DNA from: Bradyrhizobium sp. CCBAU 51627
Lineage (GTDB): Bacteria; Pseudomonadota; Alphaproteobacteria; Rhizobiales; Xanthobacteraceae
Length of the DNA stretch: 64,000 bases
Direction of reading: 5' to 3'
NCBI RefSeq assembly: GCF_028128765.1
Contig: NZ_LBJG01000085.1
Coordinates: 1-64,000 of the forward strand
Part shown: one piece after another, positions 50,655 to 59,909 of the stretch
How positions within the stretch are numbered: position 1 is the first letter of the stretch
Layout: every line of letters starts with the position of its first letter
Translations under genes and position numbers: made by a program
The notes under the pieces: model-generated
Told to the model about the DNA's origin: nothing
The model's input: the letters and a program-made list of their open reading frames with translations, nothing else
Database searches by the model: none

Positions 50655-50686
50655 GCAGTCCACGAAGATCAAGAGAGTTGGGCAGC

Positions 50687-51469
50687 TTACTCGCCGGGGG
50701 CGAGATCGTCGCTGGTCGCCGCGGGAGCGGCCTCGCGCTCGGGGCGTGGGCCGCCATGCGGCCGGCGCCGCCGCCGCGGATAACGCTCGCCACCACCACC
50801 GCTGCCGCCTTCGAAGCCGCCAGGCGCGCCGCTCGTCTGCGGCTGCGCGCCGGTGATGAAGGATGGCAGCCGATCGACGTTGCCGGCATCGGCGACGACC
50901 GGCTGCGGCTGGTTCTGCGGCTGCGGCTGCTGATGATATTGCGGCTGCGGACGATGGTCGCGTTCGCGATGCTCGCGCGGTTGCTGCTGATCGCGCTGAT
51001 AGGGCTGCTGGTTGTCGCGCGGCTGGTAGTCGCGCTGGTGGTGATCACGCTGGCCGTCGCGGTCGCGCATGAAGGGCTGCTGCGGCGGCGGCTGCGGAAC
51101 GAAGCCGGGCTCCTGGCCGAACGCCGAGAAGTTCTCGCCGTCATCCTCGCCATCGTCGCTGCCGGTGCTGCTGGGCTCGTCGCCGCGCGGCTGCTGGCTC
51201 TGGCGGAACTGTTCCTGCGCCGCGGCGATCAGGCGGAAATAGTGCTCGGCATGCTGGTAGTAGTTTTCGGCGGCGACCGGGTCGCCCGAAGAACGCGCGT
51301 CACGCGCAAGCTGAAGATATTTTTCGGCGATGTGCGAGGCGGTGCCGCGGATCTTGATGTCTGGGCCGTTCGATTCGAAGACCCGGGTCATCGGGTTCTG
51401 GCCGCGCCGGTTGTTGTTATTGTTGTTGTTGCGGTTGCGCATCCGCTGCTTGTTCTGACCGTTTCTCAT
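50687..51469 (-). CDS. DUF4167 domain protein, low-complexity RNA-binding-like
   Basis: The 260-residue protein starts MRNGQNKQRMRNRNNNNNNN. The DUF4167 core is near RVFESNGPDIKIRGTASHIA and EKYLQLARDARSSGDPVAAE (about 29-68). The rest is disordered, with many Gln, Pro, Arg and Asp repeats (RDHHQRDYQPRDNQQ) and an Arg/Gly-rich end. This is a conserved alphaproteobacterial gene next to prmC. Its composition suggests RNA binding or condensate-type behaviour, but no function is known to me. Confidence 0.88.
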   Translation of the reverse strand: MRNGQNKQRMRNRNNNNNNNRRGQNPMTRVFESNGPDIKIRGTASHIAEKYLQLARDARSSGDPVAAENYYQHAEHYFRLIAAAQEQFRQSQQPRGDEPSSTGSDDGEDDGENFSAFGQEPGFVPQPPPQQPFMRDRDGQRDHHQRDYQPRDNQQPYQRDQQQPREHRERDHRPQPQYHQQPQPQNQPQPVVADAGNVDRLPSFITGAQPQTSGAPGGFEGGSGGGGERYPRRRRRPHGGPRPEREAAPAATSDDLAPGE

Positions 51470-51931
51470 GTCCTGCCTTTGATTCCAGCCCTAAAGGTTG
51501 CACGCATCACTGATTGCCTGGAGTAGCCTGCGGACAGCGGTTCACAGTCCTCGCGCGCACCGCGCGCAAGGGCGGATTGAACCCTGCCAATGTTCGTCGA
51601 CCGTCGCGTTCAACAAAGACGCGTTCCCCACCCGCCAGCATCCATTGCCAGCGAACCCATTCATATCGCCTGCCGAAACAAGCCCAGCTTTCTTGCGTAA
51701 GTCTTCAAGCGCAATATCAGGCTTTCGTTCACTTTGCGGTCGGTAAGCAGCGCAGCTTAACTGGCCATCGCGCTCAACAGGACCTGCGGCTTGGAACCTA
51801 TAATCAGTAAAGCTCTCGCCCGAGAGCCCGGCTTTCGCCCGTAGGTCTACGGGGCCGGCACCGATGTGTTGACCGGAAAGTAGTCGTTCCCACGGGATAT
51901 TCCAAGAGGTTTTTGGAGCCCAATCCGGCTT
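51470..51931. other. 462-bp non-coding gap between prmC and the DUF4167 gene
   Basis: Both flanking genes are on the minus strand, so this holds the promoter and leader of the DUF4167 gene. No gene, palindromic element or terminator stood out. A long leader before an RNA-binding-type protein would allow autoregulation, which is only a thought. Confidence 0.4.
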
Positions 51932-52840
51932 TTATGGGGGCATTTTTCGGGCCGAGACGGCCCTGGGAATGCCCGCCAGGTCGGTCTTGGGCGGCCTGTC
52001 GATCGATAACGCGGCAGCTGCCATCAAGGTTTCAATATCTCCGGCCTGGCCCCGTCCGGCCTCGACGACCAGGATGCCGCCGGGCGCGAGCCGCTCGGCC
52101 GCCTGCGGGATCAGGGCGCGATAGGCGTCGTAGCCGTCATTGCCGCCGTCGAGTGCCAGATGCGGATCGTGCTCGCGTACCTCGATGCTCAGTTTCGGAA
52201 TTTCCCCGGCGGGAATATAGGGCGGGTTCGATACGATCAGGTCGAACGGCCCGCGAAGCGCCGCCGCGTAGGAGCAGGCGACGAAGCCAGCGCGGTCGGA
52301 AAGGCCCAGGGCGGCGGCATTGCCCCTGGCGGTATGAAGCGCGGTCAGGCTGAGATCGGTGCCGACGCCAAACGCATCGGGAATCTCGTGCAGCAGCGCC
52401 AGCAGAATGGCGCCCGATCCCGTGCCGATATCAGCGATGCGCGGCCGTCGCCCCGCGTTCGCGCGCTCGCGAAAGATCTCGAGTGCCAGCTCGACCACGG
52501 TCTCGGTATCAGGCCGCGGCACCAGCGTCGCTTCGGACAGCCGGAACGGCAAGCCCCAGAATTCCCGCACGCCGAGAATGCGGGCGACCGGCTCATGGGC
52601 GAGCCTTCGCTTTGCGTATCCTTCGAGCCGCACAGCCTCCTCGGGCGTGAGATATCGTTCCGCCTGCACGACCAAGCCGGTCAGATCGAGCCCCAGCGCG
52701 GCGCCCACGAGCAGGCGAGCATCCAGCGACGGATCCTCGATGCCGGCCGCCTGCAGCCGCGCCGCAAGCGCGCGCCGCGCACGCTCGATGCTGGGTCCGG
52801 AATCGAAATCTGCCGTCAAGGGAACCGTCCTGCCTGGCAT
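51932..52840 (-). CDS. prmC: PrmC, release-factor glutamine methyltransferase
   Basis: The 302-residue protein has the helical N-domain and the methyltransferase core with IADIGTGSGAILLALLHE (about 136-153) and the catalytic DLIVSNPPYIPAGE (about 206-219; NPPY). It N5-methylates the Gln of the GGQ motif in release factors. prfA lies nearby on the same strand, separated by the divergent MarR-type gene. The ATG at 52840 is the usual family start. Confidence 0.94.
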   Translation of the reverse strand: MPGRTVPLTADFDSGPSIERARRALAARLQAAGIEDPSLDARLLVGAALGLDLTGLVVQAERYLTPEEAVRLEGYAKRRLAHEPVARILGVREFWGLPFRLSEATLVPRPDTETVVELALEIFRERANAGRRPRIADIGTGSGAILLALLHEIPDAFGVGTDLSLTALHTARGNAAALGLSDRAGFVACSYAAALRGPFDLIVSNPPYIPAGEIPKLSIEVREHDPHLALDGGNDGYDAYRALIPQAAERLAPGGILVVEAGRGQAGDIETLMAAAALSIDRPPKTDLAGIPRAVSARKMPP

Positions 52841-52919
52841 CGTGGATAGATCGGCAGCATCGCTTGCGTCAACGGAAAGGAGCGCGTTTGATCGCGCTTC
52901 GCAGCGAAGGAGAGATCGC

Positions 52920-53393
52920 GTGAGTGCTCAATCGAAGCGGGCGACCGAACGTACGGTCTCTGCGACATCCTCAAAGGGCGCTGCGATGCGCGAGGCTGAT
53001 TACAGAGCGCTTGCGCAATTCCGCCACCAGCTCCGCACATTCCTCGCCTTCAGCGAGACGGCGGCCCAAAGCGCTGGATTGACGCCGCAGCAGCATCAGG
53101 CGCTGCTTGCGATCAAGGGATTGGCGAGCCCCAACGGCGCCAGCGTCGGCGATATCGCAGGCTTCCTCCTGATCCGGCACCATACCGCCGTGGAGCTGGT
53201 CGATCGCATGGCGAAACTGAACCTGATCGGCCGGGAAGCCGATCCCGGAGATGCGCGCCGCGTCCTGGTCAAGCTGACCGTCAAGGGCGAGCAGAAGCTG
53301 CGCTCGCTCTCGCGCATTCATCTGGACGAGCTGCGTGCCGCCGCTCCGGCTCTGGCCAAGATCCTGCGATCGTTCCGGGCCAAAACGCGCTGA
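52920..53393 (+). CDS. MarR-family winged-helix regulator
   Basis: I start at the GTG at 52920 (VSAQSKRATERTVSAT), because it follows AAGGAGAGATCGC. A later ATG at 52986 (MREADYRALAQF) is possible. The 157-residue protein has a MarR fold: LTPQQHQALLAIKGL (about 55-69), the recognition helix ASVGDIAGFLLIRHHTAVEL and wing READPGDARRVLVKLT. It is inserted between prmC and prfA on the opposite strand. The target is unknown. Confidence 0.78.
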   Translation: MSAQSKRATERTVSATSSKGAAMREADYRALAQFRHQLRTFLAFSETAAQSAGLTPQQHQALLAIKGLASPNGASVGDIAGFLLIRHHTAVELVDRMAKLNLIGREADPGDARRVLVKLTVKGEQKLRSLSRIHLDELRAAAPALAKILRSFRAKTR

Positions 53394-53396
53394 GGC

Positions 53397-54482
53397 TCAG
53401 GCCGCCGCGCCTTGCGCCGCAAGCTGGGCGGCCTGGTGTTCGGTGGTCAGTGCATCGGTGAGTTCGCCGAGCGCCTCGCCTGATATCACCTGTGGCAGCT
53501 TGTAGAGCGTCAGGTTGATGCGGTGGTCGGTGACGCGGCCCTGCGGAAAGTTATAGGTGCGGATCCGCTCCGAGCGGTCGCCGGAGCCGACCTTCTCCTT
53601 TCGCTCGGCCGAGCGCGCGGCGTCGGCACGCTGCCGCTCTGCGTCGTAGATGCGCGAGCGCAGGATGTTCATGGCGGAAGCGCGGTTCTTGTGCTGGGAG
53701 CGGCTGTCCTGCATCATCACCACGATGCCGGTCGGAATGTGGGTGATGCGGATCGCCGATTCCGTCTTGTTGACGTGCTGGCCGCCCGCGCCTTGCGCAC
53801 GCATGGTCTCGATGCGCAGATCCTCGTTCTTGATCTCGACGTCGACATCCTCGACCTCGGGCAACACGGCGACCGTCGCCGCCGAGGTGTGGATGCGGCC
53901 CTGCGTCTCGGTGTCAGGCACGCGCTGGACGCGGTGCACGCCGGATTCGAATTTCAGCTTGGAGAAAGCGCCGCGGCCCTGCACCTCCGCAATGATTTCC
54001 TTGTAACCGCCGACGGTGCCTTCGCTCGCCGAGATCACCTCGACCTTCCAGCCCTGCAAGGCGGCAAAGCGCTCGTACATCCGGAACAGATCACCGGCGA
54101 ACAGCGAAGCCTCGTCGCCGCCGGTGCCGGCGCGGATTTCCAGCACCACGTTGCGGTCGTCCATGGCGTCCTTGGGCAGCAGCGCGACACGGATCTTCTG
54201 TACGAGATCCTCGATCTTCGGATTGAGCTCGTCGCGCTCGGCTTCAGCCATGCTGCGCATTTCGGCATCGGTTGCCGGGTCGGCGATCAGCGCTTCGGTG
54301 TCGGCGAGCTCCTTGACGGCGGCGCGGTAGGTCTTCACCGCCTCGATCAAGGGAGTGATCTCGGCGAGCTCGCGTGTGACCTGCACGTAGCGCTCGGAGG
54401 AGAGCCGTCCGAGCGATTCGGCTTCGAGCGAAGCGTGATGCGCAAGCAGGACGTCCAGTTTGGCTTCGGGAAGTGACGACAT
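53397..54482 (-). CDS. prfA: PrfA, peptide chain release factor 1
   Basis: The 361-residue protein has the stop-codon recognition motif PDT at 189-191 (RVPDTETQGRIHTS) and GGQ at 233-235 (AQGAGGQHVNKT). RF1 ends translation at UAA and UAG. PrmC, encoded close by, methylates the GGQ glutamine. It lies about 50 bp downstream of ptsP and is probably in the same transcript. Length and motifs are standard. Confidence 0.96.
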   Translation of the reverse strand: MSSLPEAKLDVLLAHHASLEAESLGRLSSERYVQVTRELAEITPLIEAVKTYRAAVKELADTEALIADPATDAEMRSMAEAERDELNPKIEDLVQKIRVALLPKDAMDDRNVVLEIRAGTGGDEASLFAGDLFRMYERFAALQGWKVEVISASEGTVGGYKEIIAEVQGRGAFSKLKFESGVHRVQRVPDTETQGRIHTSAATVAVLPEVEDVDVEIKNEDLRIETMRAQGAGGQHVNKTESAIRITHIPTGIVVMMQDSRSQHKNRASAMNILRSRIYDAERQRADAARSAERKEKVGSGDRSERIRTYNFPQGRVTDHRINLTLYKLPQVISGEALGELTDALTTEHQAAQLAAQGAAA

Positions 54483-54532
54483 CGGTTTGGTCTCAAAAGC
54501 GGAGGGAGGCGGCGGCGACGGGCGGCAGGCCG

Positions 54533-56800
54533 CTACAACGCCAGGCCTTCGGCCTCGGCAAATTCCGTCAGCTTCTGCCGGATCGAGACGCTGCCGGTCG
54601 GCGCATCCAGCAGCGGGCCGAGCATCGCTGCGGCCTTCTTGGCATCGAGGTCGATCACCATTGCCTTGACCGGGCCGAGCGCGGTCGCCGAGAGCGACAG
54701 CGAGCGGTAGCCCATTGCGATCAAGGCCAATGCGCCGATCGGCTTCGAGGCCATCTCGCCGCAGAGCGACAGCGATTTCTTCGCGGCCTGCGATTTCTGC
54801 GCGATGTCGCGCAGCGCCCGCAGGATCGGTGTCGACATGGTGTCGAAGCGCTCGGAGACCTTGGCATTGCCGCGGTCGACCGCGAACAGGAACTGGAACA
54901 GATCGTTGGAGCCGACCGAAATGAAGTCGACCTTCTTCAAGAGCTCGTCGAGCTGATAGAGCAGCGCCGGCACCTCGACCATGGTCCCGATATCGATTCT
55001 TTCAGGCAGCGTGTGGCCGTGCTGGCGCAAGTATGTCAGCTCGCGCTCGACCAGCGCCTTCGCTGCATCGAACTCGGCGACCTCCGAGATCATCGGAAAC
55101 ATGATGCGCAGCGCGCGGCCGCCGCCGGCACGCAGCAGCGCGCGGATCTGGCCGCGCAACAGGCCGGGCCGGTCAAGCCCGAGTCGGATCGCGCGCCAGC
55201 CGAGCGCGGGATTCTCCTCGATCACCGTCTCCATATAGGGCAGCGCCTTGTCGCCGCCGATGTCGAGGGTCCGGAAGGTGACGGGCTTGGGGCCTGCGGC
55301 ATCCAGCACGGCGCGGTAGAGCGCGAGCTGGTCGCTGGTGCGCGGTAGGCTCTGGCCGACCATGAATTGCAGCTCGGTGCGGAACAGGCCGATGCCGGCG
55401 CTGCCGGTATCGTCGATATGCGGCAGGTCGATCGCGAGGCCCGCATTAATCAAAAGCTCGACCTTCTCGCCGTCCTTGGTGACGCAGGGCCGGTCCCGCA
55501 GCGCAAGATATTGCGCCTGGCGGCGGGCGCGGAAGCGCACCCGCTCGGCATAGGCTGCCTCGATCTCCTGCGACGGGCGCACATAGATCGCGCCCGAGGT
55601 GCCGTCGACGATGATGGCGTCGCCGGGGTCGGCAATGCCGGGCGCGTTCGGCACCTCGCCGACCGCGGGAATGCCGAGCGCGCGCGCCACGATCGAGACG
55701 TGGGAGTTGGCGGTGCCTTCCTCGAGCACGATGCCACGCAGGCGCTTGCGGTCGTAATCGAGCAGCGCCGCCGGTCCCATCGCGCGCGCGATGACGATGG
55801 CGTTGTCGGGCAATTGCTCGCGCGACGGTGCGTGGTCCTGGCCGACGAGCTGTCGCATCAGGCGGTAGCCGAGATCCTCGAGATCGTGCAGCCGGTCGCG
55901 CAAATAGGGATCGGTCGAGCGCAGCATGCGCGCGCGGGTGTCGGACTGCACGCGCTCCACCGCCGCTTCGGCCGTGAGGCCGGTGGCGACCGCCTCGTGC
56001 AGCTTGTGCGACCAGCCCTGGTCGTTGGCGAACATGCGGTAGGCTTCGAGCACGTCGCGGTGTTCGCCGCCTTCGGCGACATCGCCGCGCTCCAGCATGC
56101 GGTCGAGGTCCGATCGCAGCTTGGCGAGCGCCGCGTCGAGCCGCTTGATCTCCTTCGGCAGGTCTTCGGCGATGTAGTCCTTGATGACGACGCGCGGTTC
56201 GTGCAGCACGACATGGCCGAGCGCGATGCCTTCCGAGAGGATGGCGCCCGCCTTCTGGGTGGAATGGCGTGCGGCCGGCTCGAGGCCGGGCTGGGCCAGC
56301 GCGGACAATTCGCCGGAGGCGATCAGCTCCGCCAGCACCATGGCGGTGGTCTGCAACGCCTCGAGCTCTTCCTCGACATAGGTGCGCTTGGCGCGGTTCT
56401 GCACCACCAGCACGCCGAGCGTGTTGCCGGCGCGCAGGATCGGCACGCCGAGGAAGGAGTGATAGATCTCTTCGCCGGTCTCCGGGCGGAACGAGAAGGC
56501 CGGATGGCTTTGGGCGTCGTTCAAATTGAGTGGCGTCGCCTCGCTGGCGACGAGGCCGACCAGGCCCTCATGGGCGCTCAGCACGGTATGGTGCACGGCC
56601 TCGCGGTTGAGACCTTCGGTGGCGTAAAGCTCGAGCGTGTTGTCGACGCGCAGCACGTAGACCGAGCATACCTCGGCCACCATGTTGGCGGCGATCAGCA
56701 CCACGATCTTGTCCAGCCGCTCCTGGGCCGAGACCTGCTCCGCCATGGTTTCGCGGAGCCGTCTCAACAAGACGCGGGGACCTCCCGACGCGCTCCGCAT
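54533..56800 (-). CDS. ptsP: PtsP, Enzyme I of the nitrogen PTS (EI-Ntr)
   Basis: The 755-residue protein has an N-terminal GAF domain (about 20-165) and then the EI part. The phospho-histidine lies in EEGTANSHVSIVARALGIP, followed by TSGAIYV, GIGLFRTELQFM, TFRTLDIGGDKALPY, NPALGWRAIR and GSNDLFQFLFAVDR. EI-Ntr starts the regulatory PTS that responds to nitrogen and controls potassium transport and other functions. A second EI without GAF is in the dha operon. It follows lysC, as in other alphaproteobacteria. Confidence 0.95.
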   Translation of the reverse strand: MRSASGGPRVLLRRLRETMAEQVSAQERLDKIVVLIAANMVAEVCSVYVLRVDNTLELYATEGLNREAVHHTVLSAHEGLVGLVASEATPLNLNDAQSHPAFSFRPETGEEIYHSFLGVPILRAGNTLGVLVVQNRAKRTYVEEELEALQTTAMVLAELIASGELSALAQPGLEPAARHSTQKAGAILSEGIALGHVVLHEPRVVIKDYIAEDLPKEIKRLDAALAKLRSDLDRMLERGDVAEGGEHRDVLEAYRMFANDQGWSHKLHEAVATGLTAEAAVERVQSDTRARMLRSTDPYLRDRLHDLEDLGYRLMRQLVGQDHAPSREQLPDNAIVIARAMGPAALLDYDRKRLRGIVLEEGTANSHVSIVARALGIPAVGEVPNAPGIADPGDAIIVDGTSGAIYVRPSQEIEAAYAERVRFRARRQAQYLALRDRPCVTKDGEKVELLINAGLAIDLPHIDDTGSAGIGLFRTELQFMVGQSLPRTSDQLALYRAVLDAAGPKPVTFRTLDIGGDKALPYMETVIEENPALGWRAIRLGLDRPGLLRGQIRALLRAGGGRALRIMFPMISEVAEFDAAKALVERELTYLRQHGHTLPERIDIGTMVEVPALLYQLDELLKKVDFISVGSNDLFQFLFAVDRGNAKVSERFDTMSTPILRALRDIAQKSQAAKKSLSLCGEMASKPIGALALIAMGYRSLSLSATALGPVKAMVIDLDAKKAAAMLGPLLDAPTGSVSIRQKLTEFAEAEGLAL

Positions 56801-57012
56801 GAACCGTCAATCTCCTCCGTCTGCCCGGCCCGGCGGTATCGGCCGGCGGCTGGCCAAAAATTCCAGAAAAACAACCAAATTGTTTGTCCGGCGCAGGCGC
56901 AAACCTTCGCTTGCACCGAATCAGCGGCCTGAACTGGGACACAGTCTGCGGCAGCCCACCCTGTTCGCCGTATAGCGAATCGAGGCTTGTTTTGCCAAGC
57001 AAAACGCCTGCC

Positions 57013-57042
57013 AAACGCGAAGGTGTGTACACCTTCGCGTTT
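57013..57042 (-). terminator. Terminator between lysC and ptsP
   Basis: AAACGCGAAGGTG (57013-57025), loop TGTA, CACCTTCGCGTTT (57030-57042): a perfect 13-bp stem just after the lysC stop, with T residues at its foot. It probably ends or attenuates the lysC transcript before ptsP. Confidence 0.75.
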
Positions 57043-57069
57043 GCTGCGACCGCTAAGAGAAAATTAGGT

Positions 57070-58326
57070 CTAAGCCTGATCGAGGCCGTAGAGCGTGTGC
57101 AGAGTGCGCACCGCAAGCTCGGTATAGGCGGTGTCGATCAGAACCGAGAATTTGATCTCGGAGGTTGTGATGGCCCGGATGTTGATATTCCGTCCGGCGA
57201 GGGCCGAAAAGGCCTGGGCGGCGACGCCGGCGTGGCTGCGCATGCCGCTACCGATGACCGAAATCTTGGCGACGTCGGTAGCGGTATCAAGCCTGGCATA
57301 GCCGATCTTGGCCTTGGCGGCGGTAATCGTGTCCTTGGCGCGGTTATAGTCGGCGGCCGGCACCGTGAAGGTGAGGTCCGTGGTCTTGCCGTCCTCAGAC
57401 ACGTTCTGGACGATCATATCGACGTTGATATTGGCATCCGCGAGCGGGCCGAAGATCGACGCAGCGACCCCGGGCTTGTCCTCGATCTGGCGCACCGAGA
57501 TCTGGGCTTCGTCCTTCGAAAAGGCGATGCCGGTGACGACGTGGCTTTCCATGATCTCCTCCTCGCTGCAGATCAGCGTGCCGGGCGGCTGGTTGGCATG
57601 CGGGTCGATATCCTCGGGCTTGTCGAAGCTCGAGCGGACGAAGATCGGCATGTTGTGGACCATGCCGAGTTCCACCGAACGGACCTGGAGCACTTTGGCG
57701 CCCTGCGAGGCCAGTTCCAGCATGTCTTCGAACGCGATCTTGTCCAGCCTCTTGGCCTTCGGCACGATTCGCGGGTCGGTGGTGTAGACGCCGTCGACGT
57801 CGGTGTAGATGTCGCAGCGGTCGGCCTTGACCGCGGCGGCGATCGCCACGGCCGAGGTGTCGGAGCCGCCGCGGCCGAGCGTCGTGATGCGGTTGGTCTT
57901 GGGATCGATCCCCTGGAAGCCGGCGATCACCGCGACCTCCTTGCGATCCCGGAATCGGTTGATGATCTCGCTGCCGTCGATGTCCTCGATCCGGGCCGAG
58001 GCATGGGCGTCGCTGGTCTTGATGGGGAGCTGCCAGCCCTGCCAGGAGCGGGCCTGGATACCCATGCTCTGGAGCACGATGGCCAGCAGGCCCGATGTGA
58101 CCTGTTCGCCGGAGGCCACCACGGCGTCATATTCGCGCGCGTCGTGCATCGGCGAGGCCTCGGTGCACCAGGCCACCAGTTCGTTGGTCTTGCCCGACAT
58201 CGCCGAGACGACCACGGCCACTTCATGGCCGGCGTCGACCTCACGCTTCACATGGCGTGCGACGTTGCGGATACGTTCGATATTGGCGACGGACGTGCCG
58301 CCGAATTTCATCACGAGGCGGCTCAT
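57070..58326 (-). CDS. lysC: LysC, aspartate kinase
   Basis: The 418-residue protein has the kinase start LVMKFGGTSVANIERI (3-18), GFQGIDPKTNRITTLGRGGSD and YTDVDGVYTTDPRI, then two ACT domains (from about 260, ISVRQIEDKPGVAASIFGPL and ISVIGSGMRSHAGVAAQAFS) for feedback by lysine or threonine. It phosphorylates aspartate for Lys, Thr, Met and diaminopimelate synthesis. It is divergent from a PH-domain gene and ubiG. Confidence 0.95.
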   Translation of the reverse strand: MSRLVMKFGGTSVANIERIRNVARHVKREVDAGHEVAVVVSAMSGKTNELVAWCTEASPMHDAREYDAVVASGEQVTSGLLAIVLQSMGIQARSWQGWQLPIKTSDAHASARIEDIDGSEIINRFRDRKEVAVIAGFQGIDPKTNRITTLGRGGSDTSAVAIAAAVKADRCDIYTDVDGVYTTDPRIVPKAKRLDKIAFEDMLELASQGAKVLQVRSVELGMVHNMPIFVRSSFDKPEDIDPHANQPPGTLICSEEEIMESHVVTGIAFSKDEAQISVRQIEDKPGVAASIFGPLADANINVDMIVQNVSEDGKTTDLTFTVPAADYNRAKDTITAAKAKIGYARLDTATDVAKISVIGSGMRSHAGVAAQAFSALAGRNINIRAITTSEIKFSVLIDTAYTELAVRTLHTLYGLDQA

Positions 58327-58476
58327 GACGACGCGTGCATTCCCTCTTGAGGATCAGTATGGTGACCCGCGCTGGGCCGGATGCCAGGGGATACCGACCG
58401 CGCGTATACAGAGGGGCGGGGCCGGGGGCAAGCGGGTTCCTGCATCGCCAATCCGGGCAATGGGTTATTAGAGGTT

Positions 58477-58944
58477 ATGGCGCGCTATATCGACGAGATC
58501 CTGCAGCCCGGCGAGCGGGTGCTGTATTCGACCAATGCACATTGGATCTTCTATTTCCCGGCCATTCTGGCCTGGATCGTGGCCATCGTTCTGTTCGCCA
58601 TTTCCCGCCAGACCGACATTTACAGCATCATGATCCTGTGCCTGTTCGGCTCCGGCCTGGTGGCGCTGGGCGCCCTGTACTGGACCGTGAAGGGCTGGTT
58701 CCATCGCTTCACCACCGAGACCGACGTCACCAATCTCAGGGTTGTGCACAAGACCGGGTTCATCAAGCGCCGCACCTTTGAAATGGCGCTGGACAAGGTC
58801 GAGAGTGTCGACGTCGATCAGACGATTCTCGGACGAATTCTCAACTACGGCGACGTGACCATTCGCGGCGTCGGCGAGGGGATCGAGACGATCAAAACCA
58901 TCGCCTCGCCGCTGGCCTTCCGTAGTTCGATCACCACGCGGTAG
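58477..58944 (+). CDS. Bacterial PH-domain membrane protein
   Basis: I start at the ATG at 58477 (MARYIDEILQPGERVLYST), giving 155 residues. Two membrane segments (about 26-44 and 52-70) are followed by a bPH2-type domain: FTTETDVTNLRVVHKTGFIK and LDKVESVDVDQTILGRILNYG. Proteins of this kind are found in the inner membrane, with the domain in the cytoplasm, and their role is unknown. It lies 14 bp before ubiG and may be co-transcribed. Confidence 0.85.
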   Translation: MARYIDEILQPGERVLYSTNAHWIFYFPAILAWIVAIVLFAISRQTDIYSIMILCLFGSGLVALGALYWTVKGWFHRFTTETDVTNLRVVHKTGFIKRRTFEMALDKVESVDVDQTILGRILNYGDVTIRGVGEGIETIKTIASPLAFRSSITTR

Positions 58945-58958
58945 GACCGCGCGCAACC

Positions 58959-59732
58959 ATGAGCATGCAGCAAGATACTTCCGCACCAGCAAGCCTCCCG
59001 CCCGGCTCGACCGTCGATGCCGCCGAGATCGCGAAATTCTCGAAACTCTCCGCCGAGTGGTGGGACCCCAAGGGGAAGATGGCGCCGCTGCACCGGATCA
59101 ATCCGCTGCGGCTCGGCTACATCCGCGACGCCGCCTGCCGCAAGTTCGAGCGCAATGTGCGCAGCCTCAACTGCCTCGCCGGCTTGCGCGTGCTCGACAT
59201 CGGCTGCGGCGCCGGCCTGCTCTGCGAGCCGCTGTCGCGGCTGGGCGCACAGGTCATCGGCGTCGACCCGTCCGCGAGCAACATTGCGGCGGCAAAGCTG
59301 CATGCCGACAAGAGCCACCTTGCGATCGACTATCGGTGCACCACGGTCGAGGAGATCGACCCGCGCGAGCGCTTCGATATCGTGCTGGCGATGGAGGTGG
59401 TCGAGCACGTCGTCGATGTCGGCGTCTTCCTGAAGCGCTGCGCCTCGATGCTGAAGCCGAACGGCCTGATGGTGGTCTCGACGCTGAACCGCAACTGGAA
59501 GAGCTTTGCGCTCGCCATCGTCGGCGCCGAATACGTCCTGCGTTGGCTGCCGCGCGGCACCCACGAGTGGAACAAGTTCGTCACCCCCGACGAGCTGACC
59601 AAACACCTGCTCGACAATCGTCTCGTCATCACCGAGCAGACCGGCGTCGTCTACTCGCCCTTCGCCGACAAATGGACGCTCTCGTCGGACATGGACGTGA
59701 ACTACATGGTGGTGGCGGAGGGGATGGTGTGA
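58959..59732 (+). CDS. ubiG: UbiG, ubiquinone O-methyltransferase
   Basis: The 257-residue protein shows the UbiG pattern FSKLSAEWWDPKGKMAPLHR (27-46), INPLRLGYI, motif I VLDIGCGAGLLCEPLSRLGA, GVDPSASNI, and the later ALAIVGAEYVLRWLPRGTHE with WNKFVTPDEL. It performs both O-methylations of ubiquinone synthesis. A perfect inverted repeat with T-run follows at 59759-59803. Length and motifs are standard. Confidence 0.95.
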   Translation: MSMQQDTSAPASLPPGSTVDAAEIAKFSKLSAEWWDPKGKMAPLHRINPLRLGYIRDAACRKFERNVRSLNCLAGLRVLDIGCGAGLLCEPLSRLGAQVIGVDPSASNIAAAKLHADKSHLAIDYRCTTVEEIDPRERFDIVLAMEVVEHVVDVGVFLKRCASMLKPNGLMVVSTLNRNWKSFALAIVGAEYVLRWLPRGTHEWNKFVTPDELTKHLLDNRLVITEQTGVVYSPFADKWTLSSDMDVNYMVVAEGMV

Positions 59733-59758
59733 GGGCAGGCTGCGAATACAAAATCGGT

Positions 59759-59803
59759 GTCGTCCCGGCCTAGGGCGCAATTGCGCGCGGGGGCCGGGAC
59801 GAC
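59759..59803 (+). terminator. Inverted repeat/terminator after ubiG
   Basis: GTCGTCCCGGCC (59759-59770) and GGCCGGGACGAC (59792-59803) form a 12-bp perfect stem with a 21-base loop, and GAGTTTTTAG follows a few bases later. The sequence belongs to the GTCGTCCCGGCC-type intergenic elements of Bradyrhizobium and probably serves as transcript end. Confidence 0.65.
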
Positions 59804-59909
59804 AACGAGTTTTTAGCAAGAGCATCGCTCCTATGACGTGGGCGTGATTGACCCGCGGCCGTGGCGTCGGCAGGTTGCATTATCATTCCCGTAGCAGTCC
59901 CCATCCCCC

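Noticed and set aside
55367..56932. A 521-codon open frame antisense to ptsP
   Set aside because: It is a composition shadow of ptsP. The translated sequence is low-complexity and matches nothing I know.
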